In this document: in pieces, positions 1 to 8,446 of the stretch | How positions within the stretch are numbered: the stretch's first letter is position 1 | How the letters are laid out: each line of letters opens with the position of its first letter | Assembly (NCBI RefSeq): GCF_002205675.1 | Contig: NZ_NISK01000002.1 | Span: forward strand, 124,001-188,000 | Length of the DNA: 64,000 nt | DNA from: Sphingopyxis bauzanensis | GTDB taxonomy: Bacteria > Pseudomonadota > Alphaproteobacteria > Sphingomonadales > Sphingomonadaceae | Direction of reading: 5' to 3' | The notes under the pieces: model-generated | Told to the model about the DNA's origin: nothing | The model's input: only the letters and a program-made list of their open reading frames with translations | Databases searched by the model: none | Made by a program: the position numbers and the translations under genes

Positions 1-440
1 TTTTGGATGCCCATTGGCCGACAGACCTGCCCGCGCATGTCATCCATGCCGACCTGTTTCCCGACAATGTGCTGATGCTCGGCGACCGGGTAACGGGGCT
101 GATAGACTTCTATTTCGCTGCCAGCGATTTCCGGGCGTATGATCTCGTGATCACGCACGCGGCGTGGACCTTTTCCGCCGATGGCAGCACCTGCGACCCG
201 GCCCTGGCGCAGGCACTGATGCGCGGTTATGCACGCGAAATCGCGTTGACTGATGGGGAGATTGCCGCCTTGCCGACGCTCGCGCGCGGCGCGTCGCTGC
301 GTTTCCTGCTGACCCGCGCGCATGACTGGGTCCACACCCCTGCCGACGCGCTGGTCACCCGCAAAGACCCCTCGCCCTTCCTCGCGCGCCTGCTGCGCTA
401 TCGCGCCGACGACGCTGCCCGTCTGTTTTCCCCCGCATGA
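1..440 (+). CDS. thrB: Homoserine kinase (ThrB, APH-fold type), C-terminal part
   Basis: This is the 3' end of a gene whose start lies left of the window; the first complete codon is at base 3. The remaining ~145 residues carry the phosphotransferase catalytic motif [10 protein letters not shown] and the metal-binding DFYFA motif typical of the aminoglycoside-phosphotransferase-like homoserine kinases of alphaproteobacteria. The enzyme phosphorylates L-homoserine in threonine synthesis. Its TGA overlaps the ATG of rnhA (ATGA), and thrB-rnhA adjacency is common in sphingomonads. A choline kinase-like paralogue is possible, but the context favours ThrB. Confidence 0.85.
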   Translation, partial: LDAHWPTDLPAHVIHADLFPDNVLMLGDRVTGLIDFYFAASDFRAYDLVITHAAWTFSADGSTCDPALAQALMRGYAREIALTDGEIAALPTLARGASLRFLLTRAHDWVHTPADALVTRKDPSPFLARLLRYRADDAARLFSPA

Positions 441-895
441 GCGACGCACAAAGCAAGACGGTGATCGTCGCGACCGACGGCGCGTGCAAGGGCAACCCTG
501 GTCCGGGCGGCTGGGGCGCGGTGCTGCGCTGGGGCGATGTGGTGAAAAAGCTGTCGGGGGGCGAACCCGACACGACGAACAATCGTATGGAGCTGATGGC
601 GGCGATCGAAGCACTGGCCGCGCTGAAACGGCGCTGTAACGTCGAGCTATCCACCGACAGCGTCTATGTCCGCGACGGCATCACCAAATGGATCTTTGGC
701 TGGCAGAAGAACGGCTGGAAGACCGCCGCCAAAAAGCCGGTGGCCAATGCCGACCTGTGGCAGCGGCTACTCGCCGAGGCCAAGCGCCACGACATCGAAT
801 GGCTGTGGGTCAAGGGCCACGCCGGGCATGGCGATAACGAGATCGCCGATCAGTTGGCGAGCGATGCCGCATTGGAAGTAGCGCGGGCGCGCTAA
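437..895 (+). CDS. rnhA: Ribonuclease HI
   Basis: A 152-residue protein of normal RNase HI length that cleaves the RNA strand of RNA-DNA hybrids (R-loops, Okazaki primers) in the cytoplasm. The four catalytic acidic residues are visible: D14 (in [11 protein letters not shown]), E52 (NNRMEL), D74 (STDSVYV) and D138 (DNEIADQLA); the family His is in the GHAGHGDN loop. The start overlaps the thrB stop (ATGA), suggesting translational coupling. A perfect 9-bp inverted repeat overlaps its stop codon. Confidence 0.95.
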   Translation: MSDAQSKTVIVATDGACKGNPGPGGWGAVLRWGDVVKKLSGGEPDTTNNRMELMAAIEALAALKRRCNVELSTDSVYVRDGITKWIFGWQKNGWKTAAKKPVANADLWQRLLAEAKRHDIEWLWVKGHAGHGDNEIADQLASDAALEVARAR

Positions 896-905
896 ACGCC
901 CGCGC
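881..905. terminator. Hairpin over the rnhA stop, between convergent genes
   Basis: A perfect 9-bp stem GCGCGGGCG (881-889) / CGCCCGCGC (897-905) with a 7-base loop containing the rnhA TAA. It sits between rnhA (+) and the DUF1508 gene (-), so it could serve both strands. There is no T-tract on either side, so it may be only a stabilising hairpin. Confidence 0.4.
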
Positions 906-913
906 CCGCCAAA

Positions 914-1090
914 TCATTCGGCCTCGCGCGTTTCGGCTGCGGGTCCGTTCTTCTTGATCGATTCGATCGCATTGATCGCCGACGCCTTGCTGGAATAACC
1001 CTCGGTCCAGAAAATCGTTTCGCTGTTATATTTGAAATAGGCGACATGCTCGCCGGCCTTGTTCTTCTTGATCTCGAAATAATGGGCCAT
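914..1090 (-). CDS. DUF1508 (YegP-like) small protein
   Basis: A 58-residue protein beginning MAHYFEIKKNK, with one DUF1508 repeat (YFEIKKNKAGEHVAYFKYN, then ETIFWTEGYSSKASAINAIESIKKN). E. coli YegP has two such repeats; single-repeat proteins are common in alphaproteobacteria. The function is unknown beyond a loose association with stress. I chose the ATG at 1090 because it begins at the conserved fold start. It converges with rnhA. Confidence 0.85.
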   Translation of the reverse strand: MAHYFEIKKNKAGEHVAYFKYNSETIFWTEGYSSKASAINAIESIKKNGPAAETREAE

Positions 1091-1181
1091 CGGATCCTCC
1101 ATCGGTCGTTGTCGCGCCCAAGGTGTCGCGACGCATCCATCGTAAGCAGACGGCTGCGGCGCGCAAGACGCCAGATTGATA

Positions 1182-2312
1182 TCAGGCGAAGCGCGACGCC
1201 GCGAAGGGCGCCGGATCGACGGCGCCGATCTTGCCGTTGGGCGCCGGCGCCCCGAGCTGTGCGGCAAGCATCGCCGCGATGGCGGGCGCCGTCTGGATAC
1301 CGAAGCCGCCTTGCCCGGCGCACCAGATGAAACCGGGCTGGTGCGGGTCAGCACCGAACACCGGGATACGGTCGGGCGCAAAGCTGCGCAGTCCCGCCCA
1401 TTTGCGCTCGACCGCGGCGACGGGCCAGTCGACGACTGCTTGCAAACGGTCAATCGCGATCGCGACGTCGACATCTTCCGGCGCGGCATCATGCGGATCG
1501 ACCGGCGTTTCGTCATGCGGGCTGAGCCACACCCGACCTTGGCTTTCGCCCTTGAAATAGAAATCACCGCCGACGTGGATGATCAGCGGCAACTCGGCTG
1601 GGACCGGCACACCCAGCCGCAGCTGAATCACGGTGCGGCGATAGGGCTGGATCCCGATCGGCGCGACCCCGCACGCCGCGGCCACTCGGTCGGCCCACGC
1701 ACCCGCCGCGTTGACAATCAGCGCCGCGTGGATCGACTCCCCGCCCACTTCGACGTCCCACCCGCTCGCAGCCCGCCGCGCCGATCGCAGTGGCGCGCGG
1801 GTCGCGATACGCGCCCCGGCGCGCCTGGCGGCGCGCAGATAGGCCGCGTGAAGCGCCGCGACATCGATGTCGCTGCAAGCCGCCTCATAGGCCGCTTCGC
1901 TCCACTCCGGGCGGACACCCGGGATTCTTGCGGCGATCTCGGCCGCGCCCATCCGCACAACTGCGACGCCTTTGGCGGAAAACTTGGCGGTAAAGGCATC
2001 AACTGCGGACGCTTCGCCGCGCTGGCCGATCGTCAATGCGGCGCGCGGCGACAGGAATCCATGTTCGGAAAATTCGGGCGCCGGGCGGGCAAGGGTGTCG
2101 AAGGATGCAGCCGACAGCGGCTGGACTCGCGCGCCACCATAGGTCTCATGCCAGAATGCGGCCGAACGGCCGGTCGCGTGATAGCCCGGCGCATCTTCCG
2201 CCTCGATCAGCATGACCCGGCGCCAGGGCGCCAGCGCAGCGGCCAGACTGGCGCCGGCGATGCCTGCGCCGACGATCAGCACGTCGGTGGCAGAAGGCGG
2301 CGCGGCGGTCAT
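1182..2312 (-). CDS. FAD-dependent oxidoreductase, DAO family
   Basis: An amino-acid-oxidase-fold flavoenzyme. The N-terminus has the Rossmann motif DVLIVGAGIAGASLAAAL followed by an acidic residue at the end of the second strand (LIEAEDAPGYHATGRSA); the C-terminus has the second FAD contact (GFIWCAGQGGFGIQTAPA). It probably oxidises an amine or a 2-hydroxy acid, but the substrate cannot be read from the sequence. I chose the ATG at 2312 just before the FAD motif; a GTG at 2354 would add 14 unconserved residues. It is divergent from the pilus genes and shows no obvious functional tie to them. Confidence 0.8.
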   Translation of the reverse strand: MTAAPPSATDVLIVGAGIAGASLAAALAPWRRVMLIEAEDAPGYHATGRSAAFWHETYGGARVQPLSAASFDTLARPAPEFSEHGFLSPRAALTIGQRGEASAVDAFTAKFSAKGVAVVRMGAAEIAARIPGVRPEWSEAAYEAACSDIDVAALHAAYLRAARRAGARIATRAPLRSARRAASGWDVEVGGESIHAALIVNAAGAWADRVAAACGVAPIGIQPYRRTVIQLRLGVPVPAELPLIIHVGGDFYFKGESQGRVWLSPHDETPVDPHDAAPEDVDVAIAIDRLQAVVDWPVAAVERKWAGLRSFAPDRIPVFGADPHQPGFIWCAGQGGFGIQTAPAIAAMLAAQLGAPAPNGKIGAVDPAPFAASRFA

Positions 2313-2396
2313 GCCCCGCCGCATATCCAATGGCCCGCGGAATGCAAGCCGCACCGCCCACCCCGCATGGTTACTCTTTGGTAAGCCATGTTGCGT

Positions 2397-2402
2397 AGGA
2401 GG
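2397..2402 (+). promoter_or_regulatory. Ribosome binding site of cpaA
   Basis: A perfect AGGAGG six bases before the ATG at 2409. It decides the cpaA start against an in-frame ATG at 2388. Confidence 0.7.
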
Positions 2403-2408
2403 TCGCCG

Positions 2409-2891
2409 ATGGACAGCGGCACGATCTCCCTTGGCCTGATGGCCGTGTTAGGCCTGTTGATGATCGCCGCGGCGATCAGCGACCTCCGGTCACGGACCAT
2501 CTCGAACGAGCTCAACGCGGCCGTGGCGCTGCTGGCGATCCCCTTCTGGATCGCGAGCGGCCTTGCGATCTGGCCCGACATCGCGCTTCAGTTCGCCGCC
2601 GCCTTTGCCGTCTTCCTCGTTTTCGCCGGATTGTTCGCAATCGGCGCGATGGGCGGGGGCGATGTAAAGATGATCGGGGCGGTCATGCTCTGGATCCCGC
2701 TACCCCTGTTCATGCCGACACTGACCGTCATGGCGATTGGTGGCGGCATCCTGTCGGCGATCATGCTTATACATTTGAAATTACGCCGTTCGGATAAGCC
2801 GGTGGAGGTGCCCTATGGGGTGGCCATTGCCGCTGCCGGACTTTGGGCGCTTCACCAACAATATCTTAACCAGTTTCAGGCTATCGGATGA
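2409..2891 (+). CDS. cpaA: Prepilin peptidase CpaA/TadV (A24 family)
   Basis: A 160-residue polytopic inner-membrane aspartyl protease that removes the leader of Flp pilins. Both catalytic aspartates are present: D25 in ISDLRSRTISN and D85 in the MGGGDVKM motif (GxGD). It has about five hydrophobic segments and lacks the N-methyltransferase domain of PilD, as usual for TadV/CpaA. It is the first gene of a pilus cluster that continues with cpaB 54 bp downstream. No flp pilin gene lies upstream, where one is commonly found. Confidence 0.9.
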   Translation: MDSGTISLGLMAVLGLLMIAAAISDLRSRTISNELNAAVALLAIPFWIASGLAIWPDIALQFAAAFAVFLVFAGLFAIGAMGGGDVKMIGAVMLWIPLPLFMPTLTVMAIGGGILSAIMLIHLKLRRSDKPVEVPYGVAIAAAGLWALHQQYLNQFQAIG

Positions 2892-2945
2892 ACCTGAGGG
2901 CAAACACCGCCGTGTCTGGCTGGTGTTAGGAGGCGAAAAATCGTC

Positions 2946-3983
2946 ATGGATACGCGAAAGATTATGCTGATCGTTGGCGCGCTGGTCATTGCGATCGGTG
3001 CGGCATTCGGGGTCAATCAGATGATGCGGGGAGCTTCGACGCCGGAAGCTCGGGCCGCAGCGGCGCCGGAGATTACCGGCCCGATGATCCTGGTCGCAAC
3101 GCGGCAGCTGCCAGTGGGGACGATCATCGGCCCAGACAGCTTCCGGTTCCAGCCCTGGCCGAAAGAGTTGGTCGAAAAGGCGTATTTCATGAAGGAAAAG
3201 ACCGACGTCAACACGTTGGTCGGCACCGTCGTGCGCTATCCGATCACCGCCGGTCAGCCGCTGACCCAGGGCGCGCTCGTCCATCCTGACGATCGCGGCT
3301 TCCTTGCTGCGGCGCTTGGCCCCGGCATGCGTGCCGTGACGGTCAAGGTCAGCCAGGAACAGGGTGTCGCCGGCTTCGTCTTCCCGGGTGACCGCGTCGA
3401 CGTGCTGCTCGCCCAGACGATTGAGGTCAAGGAAGGCAGCTCCTATCCCGACGACCAGATTTTCACAGCCGAAACGATCGTGCGCAATGTCCGCGTGCTC
3501 GCCACCGACCAGCGCTACGACGCCGAGGACGAGACCGGCAAAACCCCGGTCCGTACCTTTGGCTCGGTCACGCTCGAGGCGACGCCCGATCTCGCAGAAC
3601 GCATCGCGGTGGCGCAGAGCATGGGCAAATTGTCGCTCGCGCTGCGCCCGCTGGCCGAAAGCAGCGGCGAACTCGAAGCGGCGATTGCGTCGGGCGAAAT
3701 CAGCGTTCCCGCCAAGGGCGGCACCGAAGCTGAACGCCGCATGCTGGCGCAGGCTCAGGCGCGCCCCGTGACGTCGAAGACGGCGACAACCGGCGGCGAC
3801 GTATCGCGTTTCTGGATCCCGGTCAGCGGCCGTGTCGGCGGCGGATCGCGTCCGCAGCAGCAAGCAGCTGGAATGCCCGCGGCGCCTTCAGGTGGCAATT
3901 ATGGGCCGGCAGCATCGAGTGGGCCGGTCGTCCGCATCACCCGCGGCGACAAGGTGACCGAAGTTTCGGTTGGGGGTAAGTAA
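2946..3983 (+). CDS. cpaB: Flp pilus assembly protein CpaB/RcpC
   Basis: 345 residues: one N-terminal membrane anchor (about 6-24), then a periplasmic SAF domain (ILVATRQLPVGTIIGPDSFRFQPWP, with PITAGQPLTQGAL) and the RcpC/CpaB region (RAVTVKVSQEQGVAGFVFPGDRVDVL). In Tad systems this protein works with the secretin in the periplasm. The C-terminal ~50 residues are Gly/Pro/Ser/Gln-rich and probably flexible. An AGGAGG lies 12 bases before the ATG, longer than ideal. It ends one base before the cpaC ATG. Confidence 0.92.
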   Translation: MDTRKIMLIVGALVIAIGAAFGVNQMMRGASTPEARAAAAPEITGPMILVATRQLPVGTIIGPDSFRFQPWPKELVEKAYFMKEKTDVNTLVGTVVRYPITAGQPLTQGALVHPDDRGFLAAALGPGMRAVTVKVSQEQGVAGFVFPGDRVDVLLAQTIEVKEGSSYPDDQIFTAETIVRNVRVLATDQRYDAEDETGKTPVRTFGSVTLEATPDLAERIAVAQSMGKLSLALRPLAESSGELEAAIASGEISVPAKGGTEAERRMLAQAQARPVTSKTATTGGDVSRFWIPVSGRVGGGSRPQQQAAGMPAAPSGGNYGPAASSGPVVRITRGDKVTEVSVGGK

Positions 3984-3984
3984 G

Positions 3985-5466
3985 ATGAACAGCAAAGCCA
4001 ATTTCAAGGCAGCGGCCCTCGCCCGCACCCTGGCCATCGGCCTGGTGGCAGCGACACTGGTTTCCGCTCCCTCAGCGCCGGTCGCGGCGCAGGCGACCCA
4101 GAACGCCAGCAGCAGCATCGACCTGTCGGTCGGCCGTGGCCGCCTGATCAGCCTTCCTGCCGCGATGACCGACATCTTCGTCGCCAATGACGAGGTCGCC
4201 GATGTTCAGGTCCGCTCAGGTCGTCAGCTCTATATCTTTGGCAAAAAGCCGGGTGAGACCAGCATCTACGCCACCGACGCCAGCGGCCGGGTCGTGTTTT
4301 CGACCGTCGCCCGCGTTGGCAACAATATCGAAACGATCGACCAGATGCTTTCGCTGGCGATGCCCGAGGCGAGCATTTCGGCGAACACGATGAACGGCTT
4401 TGTGCTGCTCACCGGCACGGTCCAATCGCCCGACGATGCGGCCGAGGCCGAAATGCTGGTTCAGGCGTTTGTCGGCGAAGGCACCAAAGTGTTGTCGCGG
4501 CTGCGTACCGCGACGCCGCTGCAGGTCAACCTGCAGGTGCGCATCGCTGAAGTGAACCGTTCGCTGGTCAAGGAAATCAGTGGCAATGTGCTGACCCGCG
4601 ATACCGACGGCCCGCTCGGCAACGGATTCCTCGGCGGCGTTTTCGGCGGCCGCAGCGCAGGATCGATCACCACCGACGCGAATGGCAACACGACCTATAA
4701 CATCACGACACCCTCTGGCACGCGTAGCCTGGCCGGTGCCGGACGTCTGTTCGGGCTCGATCTGATTTCTTCGCTTGATCTGGGCGAACGGTCGGGCATG
4801 GTGGCGACACTGGCGCAGCCGAACCTGACCGCGATTTCTGGCGAGACTGCAGATTTCCTCGCCGGCGGCGAATTCCCCGTCCCGATCCCCGGGAACCTCA
4901 CGGGGACGACGATCGAATATCGCAAATATGGCGTCAGCTTGGCCTATACCCCGACGGTCCTTTCCAACGGCCGTATCAGCCTGCGTGTTCGCCCCGAGGT
5001 GTCCGAACTTTCGACCGAAGGCGCGATCGAACTCGACGGTTTTCAGGTGCCTGCACTCACCGTGCGCCGCGCCGAAACAACGGTCGAGCTGGGATCAGGC
5101 GAAAGCTTCATGATCGCCGGGCTGATGAACAACCGCTCGATTGGTGCGATCGACAAAATGCCCGGTCTTGGCGACGTGCCGCTGCTTGGCATGCTGTTCA
5201 AATCGGACAGCTTCCGGCGCGGCGAAACCGAGCTGGTCATCGTGGTAACGCCCTATCTGGTGCAGCCGGTGTCGGCGAACGAGATCAAGTTACCGACCGA
5301 CGCGTTTCAGGACGCCAACGACCTGCAGCGGTTGCTTCTCAACCAGACGGGTGACGGCGTGACGGGCGGCGACCGCCCGAAACCGCGGCTCGATACCAAT
5401 GTCGGCGATGCCGATCGTCCGCGGGGCAGCAGCGTCGACGCCGCGCCCGGTTTCAGCATCAAGTGA
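3985..5466 (+). CDS. cpaC: Tad pilus outer-membrane secretin CpaC/RcpA
   Basis: 493 residues. A signal peptide (about 1-36, ending APVAAQ) is followed by the pilus-assembly N-terminal domain (SIDLSVGRGRLISLPAAMTDIFVANDEVADV), a BON-like segment (about 120-180) and the type II/III secretin domain with its characteristic ends (VELGSGESFMIAGLMNN; PGLGDVPLLGMLF; ETELVIVVTPYLV). It forms the outer-membrane pore of the Flp pilus. The ATG at 3985 follows the cpaB TAA by one base; an in-frame TTG at 3970 is rejected because it would enter cpaB and precede the signal peptide. Confidence 0.94.
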   Translation: MNSKANFKAAALARTLAIGLVAATLVSAPSAPVAAQATQNASSSIDLSVGRGRLISLPAAMTDIFVANDEVADVQVRSGRQLYIFGKKPGETSIYATDASGRVVFSTVARVGNNIETIDQMLSLAMPEASISANTMNGFVLLTGTVQSPDDAAEAEMLVQAFVGEGTKVLSRLRTATPLQVNLQVRIAEVNRSLVKEISGNVLTRDTDGPLGNGFLGGVFGGRSAGSITTDANGNTTYNITTPSGTRSLAGAGRLFGLDLISSLDLGERSGMVATLAQPNLTAISGETADFLAGGEFPVPIPGNLTGTTIEYRKYGVSLAYTPTVLSNGRISLRVRPEVSELSTEGAIELDGFQVPALTVRRAETTVELGSGESFMIAGLMNNRSIGAIDKMPGLGDVPLLGMLFKSDSFRRGETELVIVVTPYLVQPVSANEIKLPTDAFQDANDLQRLLLNQTGDGVTGGDRPKPRLDTNVGDADRPRGSSVDAAPGFSIK

Positions 5467-5491
5467 TGGGCAGGATTTCAGGAGCAAAGTG

Positions 5492-6136
5492 ATGAAGAAA
5501 ATCGCAACTTGGACAATCCTGGCCTTGAGCACATCGCTCGCGGGATGCTCGGGCGCCGCCCACAGCAACCGCAGCCTCGATTCGGTGCATCAGCCAGTCG
5601 TGCGCAATGCCATCCATCAATTCGATGTGGCGGCCACGAGCGGCGACCTGCCGCCTAGCGAACAAGGCCGCCTGCAAGGCTGGTTCGACGCGATGGGCGT
5701 GCGCTACGGCGACCGGATTTCGATCGAGGATCCTTCGGCTTATGGCGCCGCCTCGGCGCAGGCAACGGTACGATCGATGATCGAACGTCGCGGACTGCTG
5801 ATCAGCAATGATGTGCCGGTGACCACTGGCGCAGTGCCGCAGGGCCATCTACGCATCATCGTCACGCGTGCCTCCGCTTTCGTTCCTGGCTGCCCCGATT
5901 GGGCAACGAAATCGTCACTCAATCCGACCAACGCAACCTCGTCAAATTACGGCTGCGCGACCAACAGCAACCTTGCTGCGATGGTCGCCGACCCGAACGA
6001 CCTGATTAAGGGTGCGCGAAGCACCAGCAACGATCCCTCGATGGCAACGCGGGCGATCAAAACCTTCCGCGAAAAGCCGCCAACGGGTGGCGGCGAACTG
6101 CGTGGCCAGGCAACCAGCGAAGGAGGCGGCAAGTGA
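5492..6136 (+). CDS. cpaD: Tad pilus lipoprotein CpaD
   Basis: 214 residues with a lipoprotein signal MKKIATWTILALSTSLAGC (lipobox LAGC, lipidated Cys19) and the CpaD core, including the conserved FVPGCPDW motif and the C-terminal ADPNDLIKG stretch. CpaD is an outer-membrane lipoprotein thought to support the secretin. CAGGAG lies 7-12 bases upstream of the ATG. An in-frame extension to 5399 would overlap cpaC and bury the signal peptide, so it is rejected. The TGA overlaps the cpaE GTG. Confidence 0.9.
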   Translation: MKKIATWTILALSTSLAGCSGAAHSNRSLDSVHQPVVRNAIHQFDVAATSGDLPPSEQGRLQGWFDAMGVRYGDRISIEDPSAYGAASAQATVRSMIERRGLLISNDVPVTTGAVPQGHLRIIVTRASAFVPGCPDWATKSSLNPTNATSSNYGCATNSNLAAMVADPNDLIKGARSTSNDPSMATRAIKTFREKPPTGGGELRGQATSEGGGK

Positions 6137-7407
6137 ACGCGCCATTCAAATCAGCGGGACTGCGCGATCCGTTCAGCGCCTATGTCTGTGACGACGATAC
6201 GCTGGAGTTGATCCGCGCAGCAGCAAATGACATGGGCTGGCCGATCGAAAAATGTAACAAGGGCGGTCTGCGCAATGCCGTCCAGTCACTTTCGGTGTCC
6301 GCCAGCCCGAACATCCTGTTCGTTGACATGTCGGAATCGGGTGACCCGATCAATGATATCAACGCGCTCGCCGAAGTCTGCGAACCCGGCACCGTCGTGA
6401 TCGCGGCAGGCCAGGTCAACGATGTCCGCCTGTACCGCGACCTGCTGTCGAGCGGCATCCAGGATTATCTGCTCAAGCCGTTGTCGCTGGAACAGGTTCG
6501 CGAATCGCTGACGATGGCGCAAGCGATGCTGACCGCGCCAAAACATGCCGACGCACTCGACGATAAACCGCATCACATGATGGCGGTGGTCGGGGTTCGC
6601 GGCGGCGTCGGGGCTTCGCTCGTATCAACCTCGCTCGCTTGGGCGATGAGCGAACAGGCGGGCCGCCAGACCGCGCTTCTCGACCTTGACGTCCACTTCG
6701 GCACCGGCGCGCTGACGCTCGATCTCGAACCCGGCCGCGGCCTGATCGACGCAATCGACAACCCCAGCCGCATCGACGGCCTGTTCATCGAACGCGCCAT
6801 GGTACGCGCGTCGGACAAGCTCAGCCTGCTATCTGCAGAAGCGCCGATCCACCAGCCGGTGATGACGGACGGTTCGGCCTTTTTCCAGCTGGAGGAAGAG
6901 CTGCGCGGCGCGTTCGAAATGACGATCGTCGATATCCCGCGTCAGGTGCTGATCCCCTTCCCCCACCTTGTGGCGGAAGCCGGAACGATCCTGCTGGTTA
7001 GCGACGTGACGCTAGCGGCCGCGCGCGATACGATTCGCCTTTTGTCCTGGTTCAAACAGAATGTGCCCGGCGCTCGCGTGGTACTGGTGGCCAATAAGTT
7101 CCAGAATGCCATTGGCGAATTGTCACGCAAGGAATTCGAATCTTCGATCGAGCGCCAGATTGACGTCGTCATCCCGTTCGATCCGAAACTGGTCTGCCAA
7201 TCGGCAAAGCTCGGAAAGTCTTACGCCGAGGTCTGTAAGGGTACGAAAGCGGCCCTGGTGTGGAGCAATCTGATGCGCCTGATCCTCGATGGCGCCGATA
7301 TCGAAGCCGAAGAAGCGCAGGCAGCCGCGGCCAAGGGCAAATCGGGCGGCTCGCTGCTCGGCAAGCTGGGGCTGATGACGAAAAAGGGCGCAAAACAGGC
7401 GGCTTGA
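6133..7407 (+). CDS. cpaE: Tad pilus localisation ATPase-like protein CpaE/TadZ
   Basis: 424 residues with a GTG start overlapping the cpaD stop (GTGA). Residues about 15-130 are receiver-like (D65 in LFVDMSESGD). Residues about 150-390 form a MinD/ParA-like domain whose deviant Walker A reads GVRGGVGAS (154-162). Both P-loop lysines are replaced, a change seen in many CpaE/TadZ proteins and suggesting atypical nucleotide use. CpaE directs the pilus machine to the cell pole. The next gene is tadB rather than the expected cpaF ATPase. Confidence 0.92.
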   Translation: MNAPFKSAGLRDPFSAYVCDDDTLELIRAAANDMGWPIEKCNKGGLRNAVQSLSVSASPNILFVDMSESGDPINDINALAEVCEPGTVVIAAGQVNDVRLYRDLLSSGIQDYLLKPLSLEQVRESLTMAQAMLTAPKHADALDDKPHHMMAVVGVRGGVGASLVSTSLAWAMSEQAGRQTALLDLDVHFGTGALTLDLEPGRGLIDAIDNPSRIDGLFIERAMVRASDKLSLLSAEAPIHQPVMTDGSAFFQLEEELRGAFEMTIVDIPRQVLIPFPHLVAEAGTILLVSDVTLAAARDTIRLLSWFKQNVPGARVVLVANKFQNAIGELSRKEFESSIERQIDVVIPFDPKLVCQSAKLGKSYAEVCKGTKAALVWSNLMRLILDGADIEAEEAQAAAAKGKSGGSLLGKLGLMTKKGAKQAA

Positions 7408-7464
7408 CGGACAGCTTTGCGGGTCGTCAACACCATTAAGCGATAGAAGCGGACAACTGCCGAC

Positions 7465-8433
7465 ATGAACCTGCCAGTCATCCTTATCATTGCGGGCGCC
7501 TTTGCGGCCTTTGCCCTGCTCGTCATTCTGCTGGGCGGGCCATCCGTCGGCAAGGCAAAGACGCGCCGACTGGCGATGGTGAAGGATCGCCACGCGGCCT
7601 CGACCGAGGCCGTGGTGGCGGCGCAGATGCGCAAGACCATCCAGTCGGCAGGCCGCGGCGGTACAACGCTGACGAGCCTGATGCCGCGCCGAGAAGAGAT
7701 GGAAAAGCGCCTTCGCCGCACCGGCAAGGGATGGACGCTGACGCAGTATATGATTGCGTCGATGGCGCTGTTCGTTGTCGTTACCGGCGGATTGCTCGCC
7801 GTTCGCGCGCCGTTCATGATGGCGGCAATGATCGGGCTCTTCCTGAGCCTCGGCCTTCCCTATCTGGTTGTCGGCCGTGCGATCAAAAAGCGTGTCGCGA
7901 AGTTCAATACCCGCTTTCCCGACGCGATCGACCTGCTCGTGCGCGGCCTGCGGTCCGGTTTGCCGGTCACCGAAACCTTCCAGATCGTCAGTCAGGAACT
8001 CCCTGGACCGGTCGGTGAAGAATTCAAAGGCGTCATTGAGCGCATCCGCATCGGCAATACGATGGAGGCCGCTCTGCAAGAAACGGCTGTGATGCTCGGT
8101 ACGCCCGAGTTCCAGTTCTTTTGCATCACTATCCAGATTCAGCGTGAGACGGGCGGCAATTTGGCTGAGACGCTGTCCAACCTGTCTGACGTGCTGCGCA
8201 AGCGAGCGCAAATGAAGCTGAAGATCCGCGCCATGTCGTCCGAAGCGAAAGCCTCGGCCTATATCGTTGGCGCGCTGCCCTTCTTTGTCTTTGGCGTGGT
8301 CTGGTCGATGAACCCTGAGTACCTCGCTGGCTTTTTTTACGAGCAACGGCTCATCATCACTGGTTTGGGGGGCTTGATCTGGATGAGCATAGGCGCAGGC
8401 ATCATGGCCAAAATGATCAGCTTCGAAATTTGA
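7465..8433 (+). CDS. tadB: Tad pilus inner-membrane platform protein TadB
   Basis: 322 residues with an N-terminal membrane segment, a central membrane pair (about 90-140), the type II secretion F domain (about 155-285; FPDAIDLLVRGLRSGLPVTE, ETGGNLAETLSNLSDVLRKR) and C-terminal membrane segments. TadB and TadC form the inner-membrane platform on which the ATPase drives pilin polymerisation. It begins 57 bp after cpaE; those 57 bp contain no trace of cpaF. It is followed 13 bp later by tadC. Confidence 0.92.
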   Translation: MNLPVILIIAGAFAAFALLVILLGGPSVGKAKTRRLAMVKDRHAASTEAVVAAQMRKTIQSAGRGGTTLTSLMPRREEMEKRLRRTGKGWTLTQYMIASMALFVVVTGGLLAVRAPFMMAAMIGLFLSLGLPYLVVGRAIKKRVAKFNTRFPDAIDLLVRGLRSGLPVTETFQIVSQELPGPVGEEFKGVIERIRIGNTMEAALQETAVMLGTPEFQFFCITIQIQRETGGNLAETLSNLSDVLRKRAQMKLKIRAMSSEAKASAYIVGALPFFVFGVVWSMNPEYLAGFFYEQRLIITGLGGLIWMSIGAGIMAKMISFEI

Positions 8434-8446
8434 AGGCGCGAAAACC

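Noticed and set aside
2354..2388. Extended starts for the FAD oxidoreductase (GTG 2354) and cpaA (ATG 2388)
   Set aside because: The added residues precede the conserved FAD and protease starts, and an AGGAGG fixes cpaA at 2409.
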